NCBI RefSeq assembly: GCF_030811685.1
Contig: NZ_JAUSRF010000024.1
Span: 1 to 64,000, forward strand
Length of the DNA: 64,000 nucleotides
Source of the DNA: Neorhizobium huautlense
GTDB lineage: Bacteria > Pseudomonadota > Alphaproteobacteria > Rhizobiales > Rhizobiaceae
Direction: 5' to 3'
Shown: in pieces, positions 16,296-23,893 of the stretch
Numbering within the stretch: the stretch's first letter is position 1
Layout: each line of letters opens with the position of its first letter
Notes under the pieces: generated by a model
Databases searched by the model: none
What the model was told of the DNA's origin: nothing
Seen by the model: only the letters and a program-made list of their open reading frames with translations
Position numbers and translations under genes: made by a program

Positions 16296-16997
16296 ATGAC
16301 CGAACCATCGCATCCCACCCGCGCGACCGAAGCCTTTTTCGGCAGACGCAAGGGCAAGCCGCTGCGCGAACGCCAGGCGGAAACGATGGATACAGTCCTG
16401 CCGGCGCTTTCCGTCGATCTCAACACCGAGGCGCCCAAAAACCTGGGTGAGCTGTTTCCGTTCACGCCGGAGCGTATCCGTCTCGAGATCGGTTTCGGCG
16501 GCGGCGAACATCTGGTGCATCGCGCACAGGAAGAGCCGACGACCGGCTTTATCGGCGTCGAGCCCTTCGTCAATTCGATGGCCAAGCTTCTGGGCCGCGT
16601 CGGCGAACTGGAGCTGAAGAATGTCCGCGTTTACGCCGACGATGCGACGCAGCTCCTCGACTGGATGCCGGAAGCCTGTGTGGATCGCATCGATCTTCTC
16701 TACCCGGACCCATGGCCGAAAAAGAAGCATTGGAAGCGCCGCTTCGTGTCACAGGTCAATCTTACCCGCTTTCACCGCGTGCTGAAACCGGGCGGGCTGT
16801 TCTGCTTCGCCTCGGATATCGATACCTATGTGAACTGGACGCTGACCCATTGCCATGAACACGGTGGCTTTGCCTGGACGGCACAAGAGCCCGCAGACTG
16901 GCTGACGCCTTTCGCCGGCTGGCCGGGCACGCGCTACGAAGCCAAGGCCAAGCGCGAAGGCCGTTCCTCGGCCTATCTCACCTTCAAGCGCGTCTGA
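16296..16997 (+). CDS. trmB: tRNA (guanine-N7-)-methyltransferase
   Basis: Methylates G46 of tRNAs using S-adenosylmethionine, the product of the preceding gene. The 233-residue protein shows the SAM-binding motif RLEIGFGGGEHLVHRA and the TrmB signature DPWPKKKHWKRRF. The start at 16296 gives the common rhizobial N-terminus with a FFGRRKGK patch. It is separated from metK by a terminator and converges on the DUF1150 gene. Confidence 0.95.
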   Translation: MTEPSHPTRATEAFFGRRKGKPLRERQAETMDTVLPALSVDLNTEAPKNLGELFPFTPERIRLEIGFGGGEHLVHRAQEEPTTGFIGVEPFVNSMAKLLGRVGELELKNVRVYADDATQLLDWMPEACVDRIDLLYPDPWPKKKHWKRRFVSQVNLTRFHRVLKPGGLFCFASDIDTYVNWTLTHCHEHGGFAWTAQEPADWLTPFAGWPGTRYEAKAKREGRSSAYLTFKRV

Positions 16998-17025
16998 CGC
17001 GCAAGCATCTCGGCAGAGACAATAA

Positions 17026-17055
17026 TGGCGCGGTTGTTTTCACACACCCGCGCCA
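17026..17055. terminator. Possible bidirectional hairpin between trmB and the DUF1150 gene
   Basis: TGGCGCGG (17026-17033) pairs with CCGCGCCA (17048-17055) around a 14-base loop rich in T and CA. It lies between two convergent genes but lacks a clear T-run, so its terminator strength is uncertain. Confidence 0.4.
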
Positions 17056-17068
17056 GAATGTATTTAAT

Positions 17069-17326
17069 TTAGTGAAGGCTGACGGTGCGCAACTCGTCTT
17101 CCGCTGCCTTGAAAAAGGTGCTGGAACGGTTGTCGCTCAGGAGGATCGGCGTGCCGTCGGCGCCGAACAGCGCCCAGAGGTCAAGAGCCGGATCGATATC
17201 GGGAGCTTCCGGAAAACAGCGCGACACTTCTTCCGAGCGCATCCTGCGGATATAGCCGACTTCACCGGCGCCGAGGTCCACAAGTTCATTCTGCGTCAGG
17301 CGCGCAGTGGCTTCTTTAAGCAGCAT
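17069..17326 (-). CDS. DUF1150-family protein
   Basis: An 85-residue acidic protein starting MLLKEATARLTQNELVDLGA, with YIRRM and DLWALFGADGTPILLSDN phrases typical of the alphaproteobacterial DUF1150 family. The function is unknown. Members are regularly encoded next to a small heat-shock gene, as here, 44 bases downstream of hsp20 on the same strand. Co-transcription from the heat-shock promoter is therefore likely, which would make it heat-inducible. Confidence 0.85.
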   Translation of the reverse strand: MLLKEATARLTQNELVDLGAGEVGYIRRMRSEEVSRCFPEAPDIDPALDLWALFGADGTPILLSDNRSSTFFKAAEDELRTVSLH

Positions 17327-17370
17327 TCCAGCCTCCGTCTTGAGGGCATTCCGGCATCGTCGCCGTTGAC

Positions 17371-17796
17371 CTACTCTGAGACGGAAATATTAATTTTTCG
17401 CACCATGCGCTCCGGTTCCGGGCGAATGAGATCCACCGAGAGCAATCCGTTGCGCAATCCCGCACCCCCCACCTGCATGCCGTCGGCCAGCACGAACACG
17501 CGCTGGAACTGGCGCGCCGCAATGCCGCGATAGAGGTAGTCGCGATCGGGAACGTCGATCTGGCGGCCGCGGATAATCAGCTGATTTTCCTCGACGGTGA
17601 CCTCTAGTTCCTCTTCGGAAAACCCGGCGACGGCTATGGTGATGCGCAACCGTTCGACGCCGCTGGCATCGGCGGCAATGCGTTCGATATTATAGGGCGG
17701 ATAACCGTCATTCGCCTTGGCAAGGCGTTCGAGGGTCTTTTCCATCGCATCGAAACCCAGAAACAGCGGGCTCGCGAAGGTCGTGGTTCGGCTCAT
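17371..17796 (-). CDS. Small heat-shock protein, Hsp20/IbpA family
   Basis: A 141-residue alpha-crystallin-type chaperone that binds unfolding proteins without ATP. The N-terminus MSRTTTFASPLFLGFDAM and the phrase YPPYNIERI are typical of class A rhizobial HspA/IbpA. The alpha-crystallin core covers about 35-125 and the C-terminal tail is short. The IXI-type anchor is not obvious; RKINISV is the nearest phrase. Its leader carries an RpoH-like promoter and a ROSE-type hairpin that hides the ribosome-binding site. DUF1150 follows. Confidence 0.92.
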   Translation of the reverse strand: MSRTTTFASPLFLGFDAMEKTLERLAKANDGYPPYNIERIAADASGVERLRITIAVAGFSEEELEVTVEENQLIIRGRQIDVPDRDYLYRGIAARQFQRVFVLADGMQVGGAGLRNGLLSVDLIRPEPERMVRKINISVSE

Positions 17797-17862
17797 GTCT
17801 TTCAGTCCTTGAATTCAAGCGACCATGTCCGCACCCAAAGAAGGCATGCGGTTGTGACATTC
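17797..17862 (-). ncRNA. ROSE-type RNA thermometer in the hsp20 leader
   Basis: On the reverse strand the leader folds into two hairpins. The distal one (17825-17860) pairs ATGT with ACAT and CCGCA with TGCGG. The proximal one (17805-17823) pairs GTC-CTTG with CAAG-GAC around AATT, leaving one bulged G. In it TCGCT matches the conserved UYGCU of ROSE elements and pairs with the Shine-Dalgarno AGGA (17806-17809), nine bases from the ATG. ROSE elements control many rhizobial small heat-shock genes, melting on warming to free the ribosome-binding site. Confidence 0.8.
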
Positions 17863-17891
17863 ATATGGGAAATCCGGGGCCTTGCTGCAAG
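17863..17891 (-). promoter_or_regulatory. RpoH (sigma-32)-type promoter of hsp20
   Basis: On the reverse strand CTTGCA (17891-17886) and CCCATAT (17869-17863) are 16 bases apart, matching the heat-shock promoter pattern CTTGNA...CCYATNT. Transcription would start near 17856, giving a leader of about 60 bases that contains the ROSE hairpins. Confidence 0.65.
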
Positions 17892-17923
17892 CGCTGAAAG
17901 CGCCCGCAGCCAAGGGAAATGCC

Positions 17924-18823
17924 TCAAAGATGTGCGGCAACCTCTTCCGCCGTCGGGATCGACGGCTGCGCACCGGCCTTCAGGCAGGCAAGCGAACCGG
18001 CGACAGCGGCGCGACGAAGCGCATCGGGGAAATCCAGCCCCTGTTCGAGGCCGGAAACGAGGTAACCACAGAACGTGTCGCCGGCGCCGACCGTATCGAC
18101 GGGCACGATGTCCAGCCCCTTGGCCTTGTGAACCATGCCGTTGCGCACCGCGATGACGCCTTCGCTGCCGAGCGTGACGACCAGTGCCTGCCCCCGCTTC
18201 GAATGCCATTCCAGCATCGCGGCTTCGCGCTCGTCGGCGCGTGTAATGGTCCGGCCGACCAGCAGCGAAAATTCCGTCTCGTTGGCAACGACGATATCGG
18301 CAAGCGTTGCCAGCTCGGCCGCTTCAGGTGTCAGCGGCGCGGTGTTGAGAATGCTGACGATATGCTGGGCGCGGGCGGAGCGCAGCGCGCGCTCGACGCT
18401 TGCCGCCGGGATTTCCAGCTGCAGCATCAAGAGGCTGCCAGCGCGCATCGTGCCGACGGCGATATGGGCCTGATCGTCATCGATCGTGCCATTGGCGCCG
18501 GGCACCACAACGATCATGTTTTCACCGTCACCGCCCACGAGGATCTGTGCCGTGCCGGTCGGTTCGCTGCTGCGGCTCACGGCGGAAAGATCGACGCCGG
18601 CCTGATCGAGAAGCTCCAGAGCCGGTTTGGCAAACTCGTCCTCACCCACGGCACCCGCCATGCGCACACTGCTGCCGGCGCGTCGCGCTGCCAGCGCCTG
18701 GTTGGCGCCTTTGCCGCCGGCGGCCGTGGAAAAGCCGGTGCCGGCCACGGTTTCGCCGGGCTGCGGCAGGCGGGGCGTGGTGGCGATAAGGTCCATGTTG
18801 ATGGAGCCGAGGACAGTGATCAT
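17924..18823 (-). CDS. rbsK: Ribokinase, PfkB family
   Basis: Phosphorylates ribose to ribose-5-phosphate, or a related sugar. From the ATG at 18823 the protein has 299 residues and starts MITVLGSINMDLIA, the canonical ribokinase N-terminus; the 24-residue upstream extension is rejected. The PfkB signatures GGKGANQALAARRAG and DTVGAGDTFCGY (catalytic Asp in the latter) are intact. It lies 58 bases downstream of rmuC on the same strand, with no ribose transport genes nearby, so the in vivo substrate is inferred. Confidence 0.88.
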   Translation of the reverse strand: MITVLGSINMDLIATTPRLPQPGETVAGTGFSTAAGGKGANQALAARRAGSSVRMAGAVGEDEFAKPALELLDQAGVDLSAVSRSSEPTGTAQILVGGDGENMIVVVPGANGTIDDDQAHIAVGTMRAGSLLMLQLEIPAASVERALRSARAQHIVSILNTAPLTPEAAELATLADIVVANETEFSLLVGRTITRADEREAAMLEWHSKRGQALVVTLGSEGVIAVRNGMVHKAKGLDIVPVDTVGAGDTFCGYLVSGLEQGLDFPDALRRAAVAGSLACLKAGAQPSIPTAEEVAAHL

Positions 18824-18881
18824 GAAAAGCCTGTGCGTGCGTTCGAAGCCGATATTTTGCGGGCGACACTGCCCGACTGTG

Positions 18882-20102
18882 TCAGTCCTCGTCAACCACC
18901 CGCAGTTTCAGAAGGCCTGTACGGCTTTCGACGCCATGCGATGGCTGTGGGTTATGGTTTTCAATACCGGCATTGTGTGGTGCGGGAGCCTCAAGCTCCA
19001 GTGCGCCGATTTTTGCGCCGCGACGATTGAGCTTGTCGGAGGAGGTGAGGATCTGTTCGACATCCTTCTGCGCCGCCAGAAAATGGCTTTGCAGTTTGCG
19101 GGTGCGGTCGTCCAGTCGGCCAAGGTCGTCCATCAGCAGCGCCACTTCGCCCTGAATGAGATGGGCCTGTTCTCGCATGCGCTGGTCCTTCAGCACGGCC
19201 TGAATGACCTGAATGGAGAGCATTAGCAGGGAAGGGGAAACGATCACAATGCGGGCGCGCTGCGCCTTCTGCACCACGCTTTCGAAATGCTCGTGGATCT
19301 CGGCAAAGATCGATTCCGACGGCACGAACAGAAAGGCGGTTTCCTGCGTTTCGCCGTGGATCAGGTATTTTTCGGAAATGTCCTTGATATGAACTTCAAG
19401 GTCGCGGCGAAATTGCTGGCCGGCATTGCGGCGCAGGTCCGGATCGGTCGCCTCGCGAAACACGTTCCAGGCTTCCAGCGGGAATTTTGCATCGATCACC
19501 AGCGGCGGTGCGCCATTCGGCATCACGATCGTGCAGTCCGGCCGCGTGCCGTTGGAAAGCATGGTCTGGAAACCGTAGGCGCCCTGCGGCAAGGCATCGG
19601 CGACAATGGTTTCCATCCGGCCCTGTCCGAAGGCGCCACGCGTCTGCTTGTTGGAGAGAATCGCCTGCAGGCCGACGACATCCTTGGCAAGCGTCTGGAT
19701 ATTGTCCTGCGCCGCATCGATGACGGCCAGCCGTTCCTGCAGGGCGCGCAGATTGTCGTGGGTGGATTTGGTCTGTTCCGTGATCGTTGCGCCCAGACGA
19801 TGGCTCATGCCATCGAGACGCTGGCTGACGGCGCGGTTGAGTTCCGACTGGCGGCTGCTCAGCGCCTCGCCCATCGCCGCCATGCGTCCCTGCATTTCCG
19901 ACTGCAACCGCAACACTTCGGCAAGCCGCGCATCCGCCTCCGCCGCCCGCCGCGCCGCTTCGTCCCGCGCATAAGCGGCGGCACGCCTGCCCGAGGCCAT
20001 CATGACGAGGGCGAACAGAAACAGAAGAACGGCGATGCCGACAACGGCAACAAGCAGAGGATTGCCGGTCAGCGCGGCCAGGAGGGAGTTTTGGGTTTCC
20101 AT
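18882..20102 (-). CDS. rmuC: DNA recombination protein RmuC homologue
   Basis: The 406-residue protein has one N-terminal membrane segment (about 14-36), a long Ala/Arg/Glu-rich coiled coil (about 40-115) and the RmuC nuclease-like domain (about 140-340), including FPLEAW and KYLIHGETQETAFLFVPSE phrases. RmuC limits inversions at short repeats and is predicted to be a PD-(D/E)XK-type nuclease. It heads the reverse rmuC-rbsK pair and diverges from def. Confidence 0.93.
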   Translation of the reverse strand: METQNSLLAALTGNPLLVAVVGIAVLLFLFALVMMASGRRAAAYARDEAARRAAEADARLAEVLRLQSEMQGRMAAMGEALSSRQSELNRAVSQRLDGMSHRLGATITEQTKSTHDNLRALQERLAVIDAAQDNIQTLAKDVVGLQAILSNKQTRGAFGQGRMETIVADALPQGAYGFQTMLSNGTRPDCTIVMPNGAPPLVIDAKFPLEAWNVFREATDPDLRRNAGQQFRRDLEVHIKDISEKYLIHGETQETAFLFVPSESIFAEIHEHFESVVQKAQRARIVIVSPSLLMLSIQVIQAVLKDQRMREQAHLIQGEVALLMDDLGRLDDRTRKLQSHFLAAQKDVEQILTSSDKLNRRGAKIGALELEAPAPHNAGIENHNPQPSHGVESRTGLLKLRVVDED

Positions 20103-20263
20103 CTCTCAAGCCTAGCAGATTTATTCTTGGCGAAAAGATCAAAACAGGAACAGATTGCGATGGGCTGCTAAGCCGAGGCGACATTCATCAGCTTTTAATG
20201 GTTGGGAAAGCCGAGGCTTCAATTTTTGTTTTCCCTGCCGAAAAGATGAGATAATGGGAGGCC

Positions 20264-20776
20264 ATGACGATCAAGCCGCTTATTATCCTGCCCGATCCAG
20301 TGCTGCGCACGGTATCCGCCCCCATCGAACGTGTCGACGACGCGGTGTTGAAGCTCGCCGACGACATGCTGGAAACCATGTACGATGCCCCCGGCATCGG
20401 CCTTGCCGCCATTCAGATCGGCGTGCCACGCCGCCTGCTGGTGATCGACGTCGCCAAGGAAGGCGATCCGGCGCAGCCGATGGTGTTCATCAACCCGGAA
20501 ATCGTGAAATCCTCGGATGAGCGCTCGGTTTACGAAGAGGGCTGCCTGTCGATCCCGGAATATTATGCCGAGGTGGAACGTCCGGCGACGGTGACGGTCA
20601 AGCACATTGGCCGCGACGGCAAGGAGCACATGCTGGAGGCCGACGGTCTTCTGGCCACCTGCTTCCAGCATGAACTGGATCACTTGAACGGTATTCTCTT
20701 CATCGACCATATTTCGCGGCTGAAACGCGAAATGGTGATCAAGAAATTCACCAAGGCCGCCAAGGCGAAGGTCTGA
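20264..20776 (+). CDS. def: Peptide deformylase
   Basis: Removes the formyl group from nascent N-terminal fMet. All three motifs are intact in this 170-residue protein: GIGLAAIQIG, EEGCLSIP and the metal-binding QHELDHLNG. It is the type expected for a 170-residue bacterial PDF. It normally forms a tight def-fmt-truA operon; here a toxin-antitoxin pair of about 700 bp separates it from fmt. Confidence 0.97.
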   Translation: MTIKPLIILPDPVLRTVSAPIERVDDAVLKLADDMLETMYDAPGIGLAAIQIGVPRRLLVIDVAKEGDPAQPMVFINPEIVKSSDERSVYEEGCLSIPEYYAEVERPATVTVKHIGRDGKEHMLEADGLLATCFQHELDHLNGILFIDHISRLKREMVIKKFTKAAKAKV

Positions 20777-20839
20777 CGCCTGCGTTGTAAAAGCGCTGTG
20801 CTGCACCTATGATATCGAAGATGTCGCAAGGAGGTGGCC

Positions 20840-21130
20840 ATGGCTGATCTTTTGGTGCGCAATGTTTCCGATGAATTGCGAGAAAACCTTGCGGCGCGCG
20901 CCGACAAGGCCGGACACAGCGTGTCCGACGAAATCAAATCGATCCTGCAGCAGGAAGTGGGAGAGGTTTGGAAGAAGCTTGACCTGACTGGCATGTCGGC
21001 GCTCGAAGCCCTTCGATCGATCATGAAGGCAGACAGCGAGGAAGAAGCCGCAGCCTATATAGAGATCATGGAGGAAATCGAGGCGGAGCGGAAACGCGAT
21101 TTCGGTCGGCCGGTCGAGGGTTTCGAGTGA
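20840..21130 (+). CDS. FitA/VapB-type ribbon-helix-helix antitoxin
   Basis: A 96-residue protein starting MADLLVRNVSDELRENLAAR with GHSVSDEIKSILQQ, the ribbon-helix-helix pattern of FitA/VapB antitoxins (DNA-binding residues about 3-42). The acidic C-terminal part would wrap around the toxin. An AAGGAGG site six bases before the ATG at 20840 supports this start over a GTG at 20834. Its stop overlaps the GTG of the PIN-domain toxin gene, the standard coupled arrangement. Confidence 0.88.
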   Translation: MADLLVRNVSDELRENLAARADKAGHSVSDEIKSILQQEVGEVWKKLDLTGMSALEALRSIMKADSEEEAAAYIEIMEEIEAERKRDFGRPVEGFE

Positions 21131-21546
21131 TCGTTCTCGATACAAACATCATTTCCGAACTCACGCACGCCAATCTCCATCCGTCTGTGGGGCGATGGTA
21201 TGAGGCCAATCGCCGGTCTGACGTATATCTCTGTGATATCGTGGTGATGGAGCAGGCTTATGGTGCAGAGCGATTTCTGGGCCGCACCGGATCCAGCCGG
21301 CATCAGGACAAGCTCGAGGAAACACTGGTGAGGTTTGACGGCAGAATTCTGCCGTTTACACACGCAGATGCAGTTCTTGCCGGAAAACTCCGTGCGCGCC
21401 GCGAAAACATCGGTCGGCCGCTCGGTGTGCAGGATGCGATGATCGCCGCCACCTGCCTCGCGCATGGCGCGACGCTTGCCACCCGCAACCGAAAAGATTT
21501 CGCGGGGCTTGATCTTCTTCTGGTAAACCCGTTTGAAGACCACTGA
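21127..21546 (+). CDS. FitB/VapC-type PIN-domain toxin
   Basis: A 139-residue PIN-domain ribonuclease. Acidic metal-binding positions are seen in VLDTNIISEL (Asp5), VVMEQAYGAERF (Glu), LGVQDAMIAATCLAHG (Asp) and ATRNRKDF (Asp), the full active-site set. The GTG start overlaps the antitoxin stop. FitB/VapC toxins cleave tRNA or rRNA; the target here cannot be inferred. The pair interrupts the def-fmt operon. Confidence 0.9.
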   Translation: MIVLDTNIISELTHANLHPSVGRWYEANRRSDVYLCDIVVMEQAYGAERFLGRTGSSRHQDKLEETLVRFDGRILPFTHADAVLAGKLRARRENIGRPLGVQDAMIAATCLAHGATLATRNRKDFAGLDLLLVNPFEDH

Positions 21547-21567
21547 ATAAACAACGGGCGCAAATGC

Positions 21568-22524
21568 ATGTCTCTTCGCATCATCTTCATGGGCACGCCG
21601 GATTTTTCCGTGCCGACGCTTCGGGCTCTGAAAGAGGCAGGTCATGAGATCGTCGCGGTCTACAGCCAGCCGCCACGGCCGGCGGGACGGCGCGGGCTTG
21701 ATCTCACAAAGTCTCCAGTCCATCAGGCCGCCGAACTGCTCGGCATTCCGGTTCTGACGCCGCTGAACTTCAAGGCTGAGGAAGACCGCGAGATTTTTCG
21801 CGCGTTCAATGCGGATGTTGCCGTTGTGGTGGCCTATGGCCTGCTGCTGCCGGTCGCCATTCTCGAAGGCACGCGGCTCGGCTGCTATAACGGCCATGCC
21901 TCGCTTCTGCCGCGCTGGCGCGGTGCCGCCCCCATCCAGCGCGCCATCATGGCGGGGGACCAGAAAACCGGCATGATCGTCATGAAGATGGAAAAGGGTC
22001 TCGATACCGGCCCGATGGCGCTCACGAGAGAAGTCGAGATCGGCGAGGCGATGACGGCCGGCGAACTGCATGATCAACTGATGCTGGTCGGCGCCCGTGC
22101 CATGGTCGAGGCGATGGAAAAGCTGGAGGCCGACGATCTGCCACTGACGGTTCAGCCGGAAGAGGGCGTGCTTTACGCCGCGAAGATCGACAAGACAGAG
22201 ACCCGCATCGATTTTTCGAAATCCGCCGTTGATGTCCATAACCACGTTCGCGGCCTGTCGCCTTTTCCCGGCGCATGGTTCGAACTGGAGATCAATGGCA
22301 AGCCGGAACGTGTGAAGGTTCTGGCTTCGGAGGTCGGTGAAGGGCAGGGCAAAACCGGTGAAGTGCTGGCTGACGATGCCTTGCTTGTCGCCTGCGGCGA
22401 GGGTGCAGTACGTCTCACGCGCCTGCAAAAGGCTGGCGGCAAGCCGCTCGATGCCGCCGATTTCCTGCGCGGCACACCGATTGCGGCCGGCACCATCCTG
22501 CCGTCGTCCGCCGGGGAAGCCTGA
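21568..22524 (+). CDS. fmt: Methionyl-tRNA formyltransferase
   Basis: Formylates initiator Met-tRNA using 10-formyl-tetrahydrofolate. The 318-residue protein starts MSLRIIFMGTPDFSVPTL and contains the SLLPRWRGAAPIQRAI signature with the catalytic Asn/His region (CYNGHASLLP), followed by an OB-fold C-terminal domain. The stop codon overlaps the truA ATG by one base, so the two are coupled. A second ATG at 21564 in another frame is not used. Confidence 0.97.
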   Translation: MSLRIIFMGTPDFSVPTLRALKEAGHEIVAVYSQPPRPAGRRGLDLTKSPVHQAAELLGIPVLTPLNFKAEEDREIFRAFNADVAVVVAYGLLLPVAILEGTRLGCYNGHASLLPRWRGAAPIQRAIMAGDQKTGMIVMKMEKGLDTGPMALTREVEIGEAMTAGELHDQLMLVGARAMVEAMEKLEADDLPLTVQPEEGVLYAAKIDKTETRIDFSKSAVDVHNHVRGLSPFPGAWFELEINGKPERVKVLASEVGEGQGKTGEVLADDALLVACGEGAVRLTRLQKAGGKPLDAADFLRGTPIAAGTILPSSAGEA

Positions 22525-23279
22525 TGCCACGCTTTCGCATGGTCGTCGAATATGACGGCACCGCCTATGTCGGCTGGCAGCGTCAGGAAAATGGTCACTC
22601 CGTGCAGTCGGCCATCGAAAAGGCCATTCTCAAGCTGACCGGCGAAACCGTGTCCATCCGCGGCGCCGGCCGTACTGACAGCGGCGTGCATGCGCGCGGC
22701 CAAGTCATCCATGCCGATCTGTCACGCGAATGGCTGCCGCACAAACTGCGCAATGCCGTCAACGCCCATCTGATGATGGCGAATGAAGCCGTGTCGATCA
22801 TCGAGGTCATGTCCGTCGATGAGGCGTTCGATGCACGGTTTTCGGCGCTCAAGCGGCATTATCTCTACCGCATCCTCAATCGTCCGGCGCCTTTGGCGCT
22901 GGAGAAGAACCGCGCATGGTGGGTGGCCAGGGAACTCGATCACGAGGCCATGCATGCCGCCGCGCAGATGCTGGTCGGCCATCACGATTTCACCACCTTC
23001 CGCTCCACCCACTGTCAGGCCAAAAATCCGGTGCGCACACTGGATCGTCTGGATGTCACGCGCGTCGGCGATCTCATCGAAATCCGCGCCAGCGCCCAGA
23101 GTTTTCTGCACAACCAGATCCGTTCCTTCGCCGGCACGCTGAAAATTGCCGGAGAAGGCAAGGTGACGCCGGAGGATGTACGCAGAGCGCTCGAGGCACG
23201 CGACCGCAAGGAATGCGGACCGGTGGCGCCGCCGGAAGGGCTTTACTTCATGAAGGTGGAATATCCCGGCGATCCGTGA
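22524..23279 (+). CDS. truA: tRNA pseudouridine(38-40) synthase
   Basis: Isomerises uridines 38-40 in the anticodon arm. The 251-residue protein starts MPRFRMVVEYDGTAYVGWQRQ and carries the catalytic Asp in GRTDSGVHARGQ. It is translationally coupled to fmt and ends 17 bases before the convergent membrane-protein gene. Confidence 0.97.
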   Translation: MPRFRMVVEYDGTAYVGWQRQENGHSVQSAIEKAILKLTGETVSIRGAGRTDSGVHARGQVIHADLSREWLPHKLRNAVNAHLMMANEAVSIIEVMSVDEAFDARFSALKRHYLYRILNRPAPLALEKNRAWWVARELDHEAMHAAAQMLVGHHDFTTFRSTHCQAKNPVRTLDRLDVTRVGDLIEIRASAQSFLHNQIRSFAGTLKIAGEGKVTPEDVRRALEARDRKECGPVAPPEGLYFMKVEYPGDP

Positions 23280-23296
23280 TGCCGGGAGGTTTTTGC

Positions 23297-23893
23297 TTAC
23301 GGGGGCGCGACACCAAGAAAAGTCTGCAGCGCGTCCGAAAGCAGCAGTGACGGAATGATCAGCGTCATCGAGGTCGCGGCGACGATCAGCGGCTGCGGCC
23401 CTATAATCATGCGCAGAATGCGCGACAGCGAAAACACCAGCCCCAGCAACAGTGCCAGCCACAAAAGGGCAATGAAACCCTCGCTGCCGGGCAGCAGGAA
23501 GGCGATGACGATCAGCACGGCGTAACCGTAGGAAAACGGCACGGACAGCCAGTTCGATATCGCCACGATGGCCGAAAAGCGACCGCGCAGGCCAAGTGTC
23601 ATGCAGAGCACGGCAACAAGGATCAGCGGCATGATCCAGTTCATGCCGTCGATCAGGCCAAGCTTGAGGAAGAATGGCAGCCCCAGTTTCGTGCCGGGCG
23701 GGCTGTCTTCCAGCACTGCCAGACGCGCCCAGTTCCACGAGATCAGCATGGGCGGCAGGCACCAGACGATCGCCCAGAAGGATCTGTTCATTCCGCGATC
23801 GGTGAGGTCAAGGCGCTGAAAGCCCTGCGCGTCGCCTTTGACCAGCAGCCAGAGGCCCGAGATGTAAAGCTGGAGTTCAGCGAATGACGGCAT
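23297..23893 (-). CDS. Polytopic membrane protein of unknown function
   Basis: A 198-residue protein from the ATG at 23893 (GGTGG site upstream), overlapping the 3' end of dapE by 17 bases. It has about four or five hydrophobic segments (for example SFWAIVWCLPPMLI, WIMPLILVAVLCMTLGL, ALLWLALLLGLVFSL). No catalytic motif is seen. The overlap with dapE implies co-transcription, and an equivalent gene beside dapE is, to my knowledge, usual in Rhizobiaceae. A longer start at 23923 is possible. Confidence 0.7.
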   Translation of the reverse strand: MPSFAELQLYISGLWLLVKGDAQGFQRLDLTDRGMNRSFWAIVWCLPPMLISWNWARLAVLEDSPPGTKLGLPFFLKLGLIDGMNWIMPLILVAVLCMTLGLRGRFSAIVAISNWLSVPFSYGYAVLIVIAFLLPGSEGFIALLWLALLLGLVFSLSRILRMIIGPQPLIVAATSMTLIIPSLLLSDALQTFLGVAPP

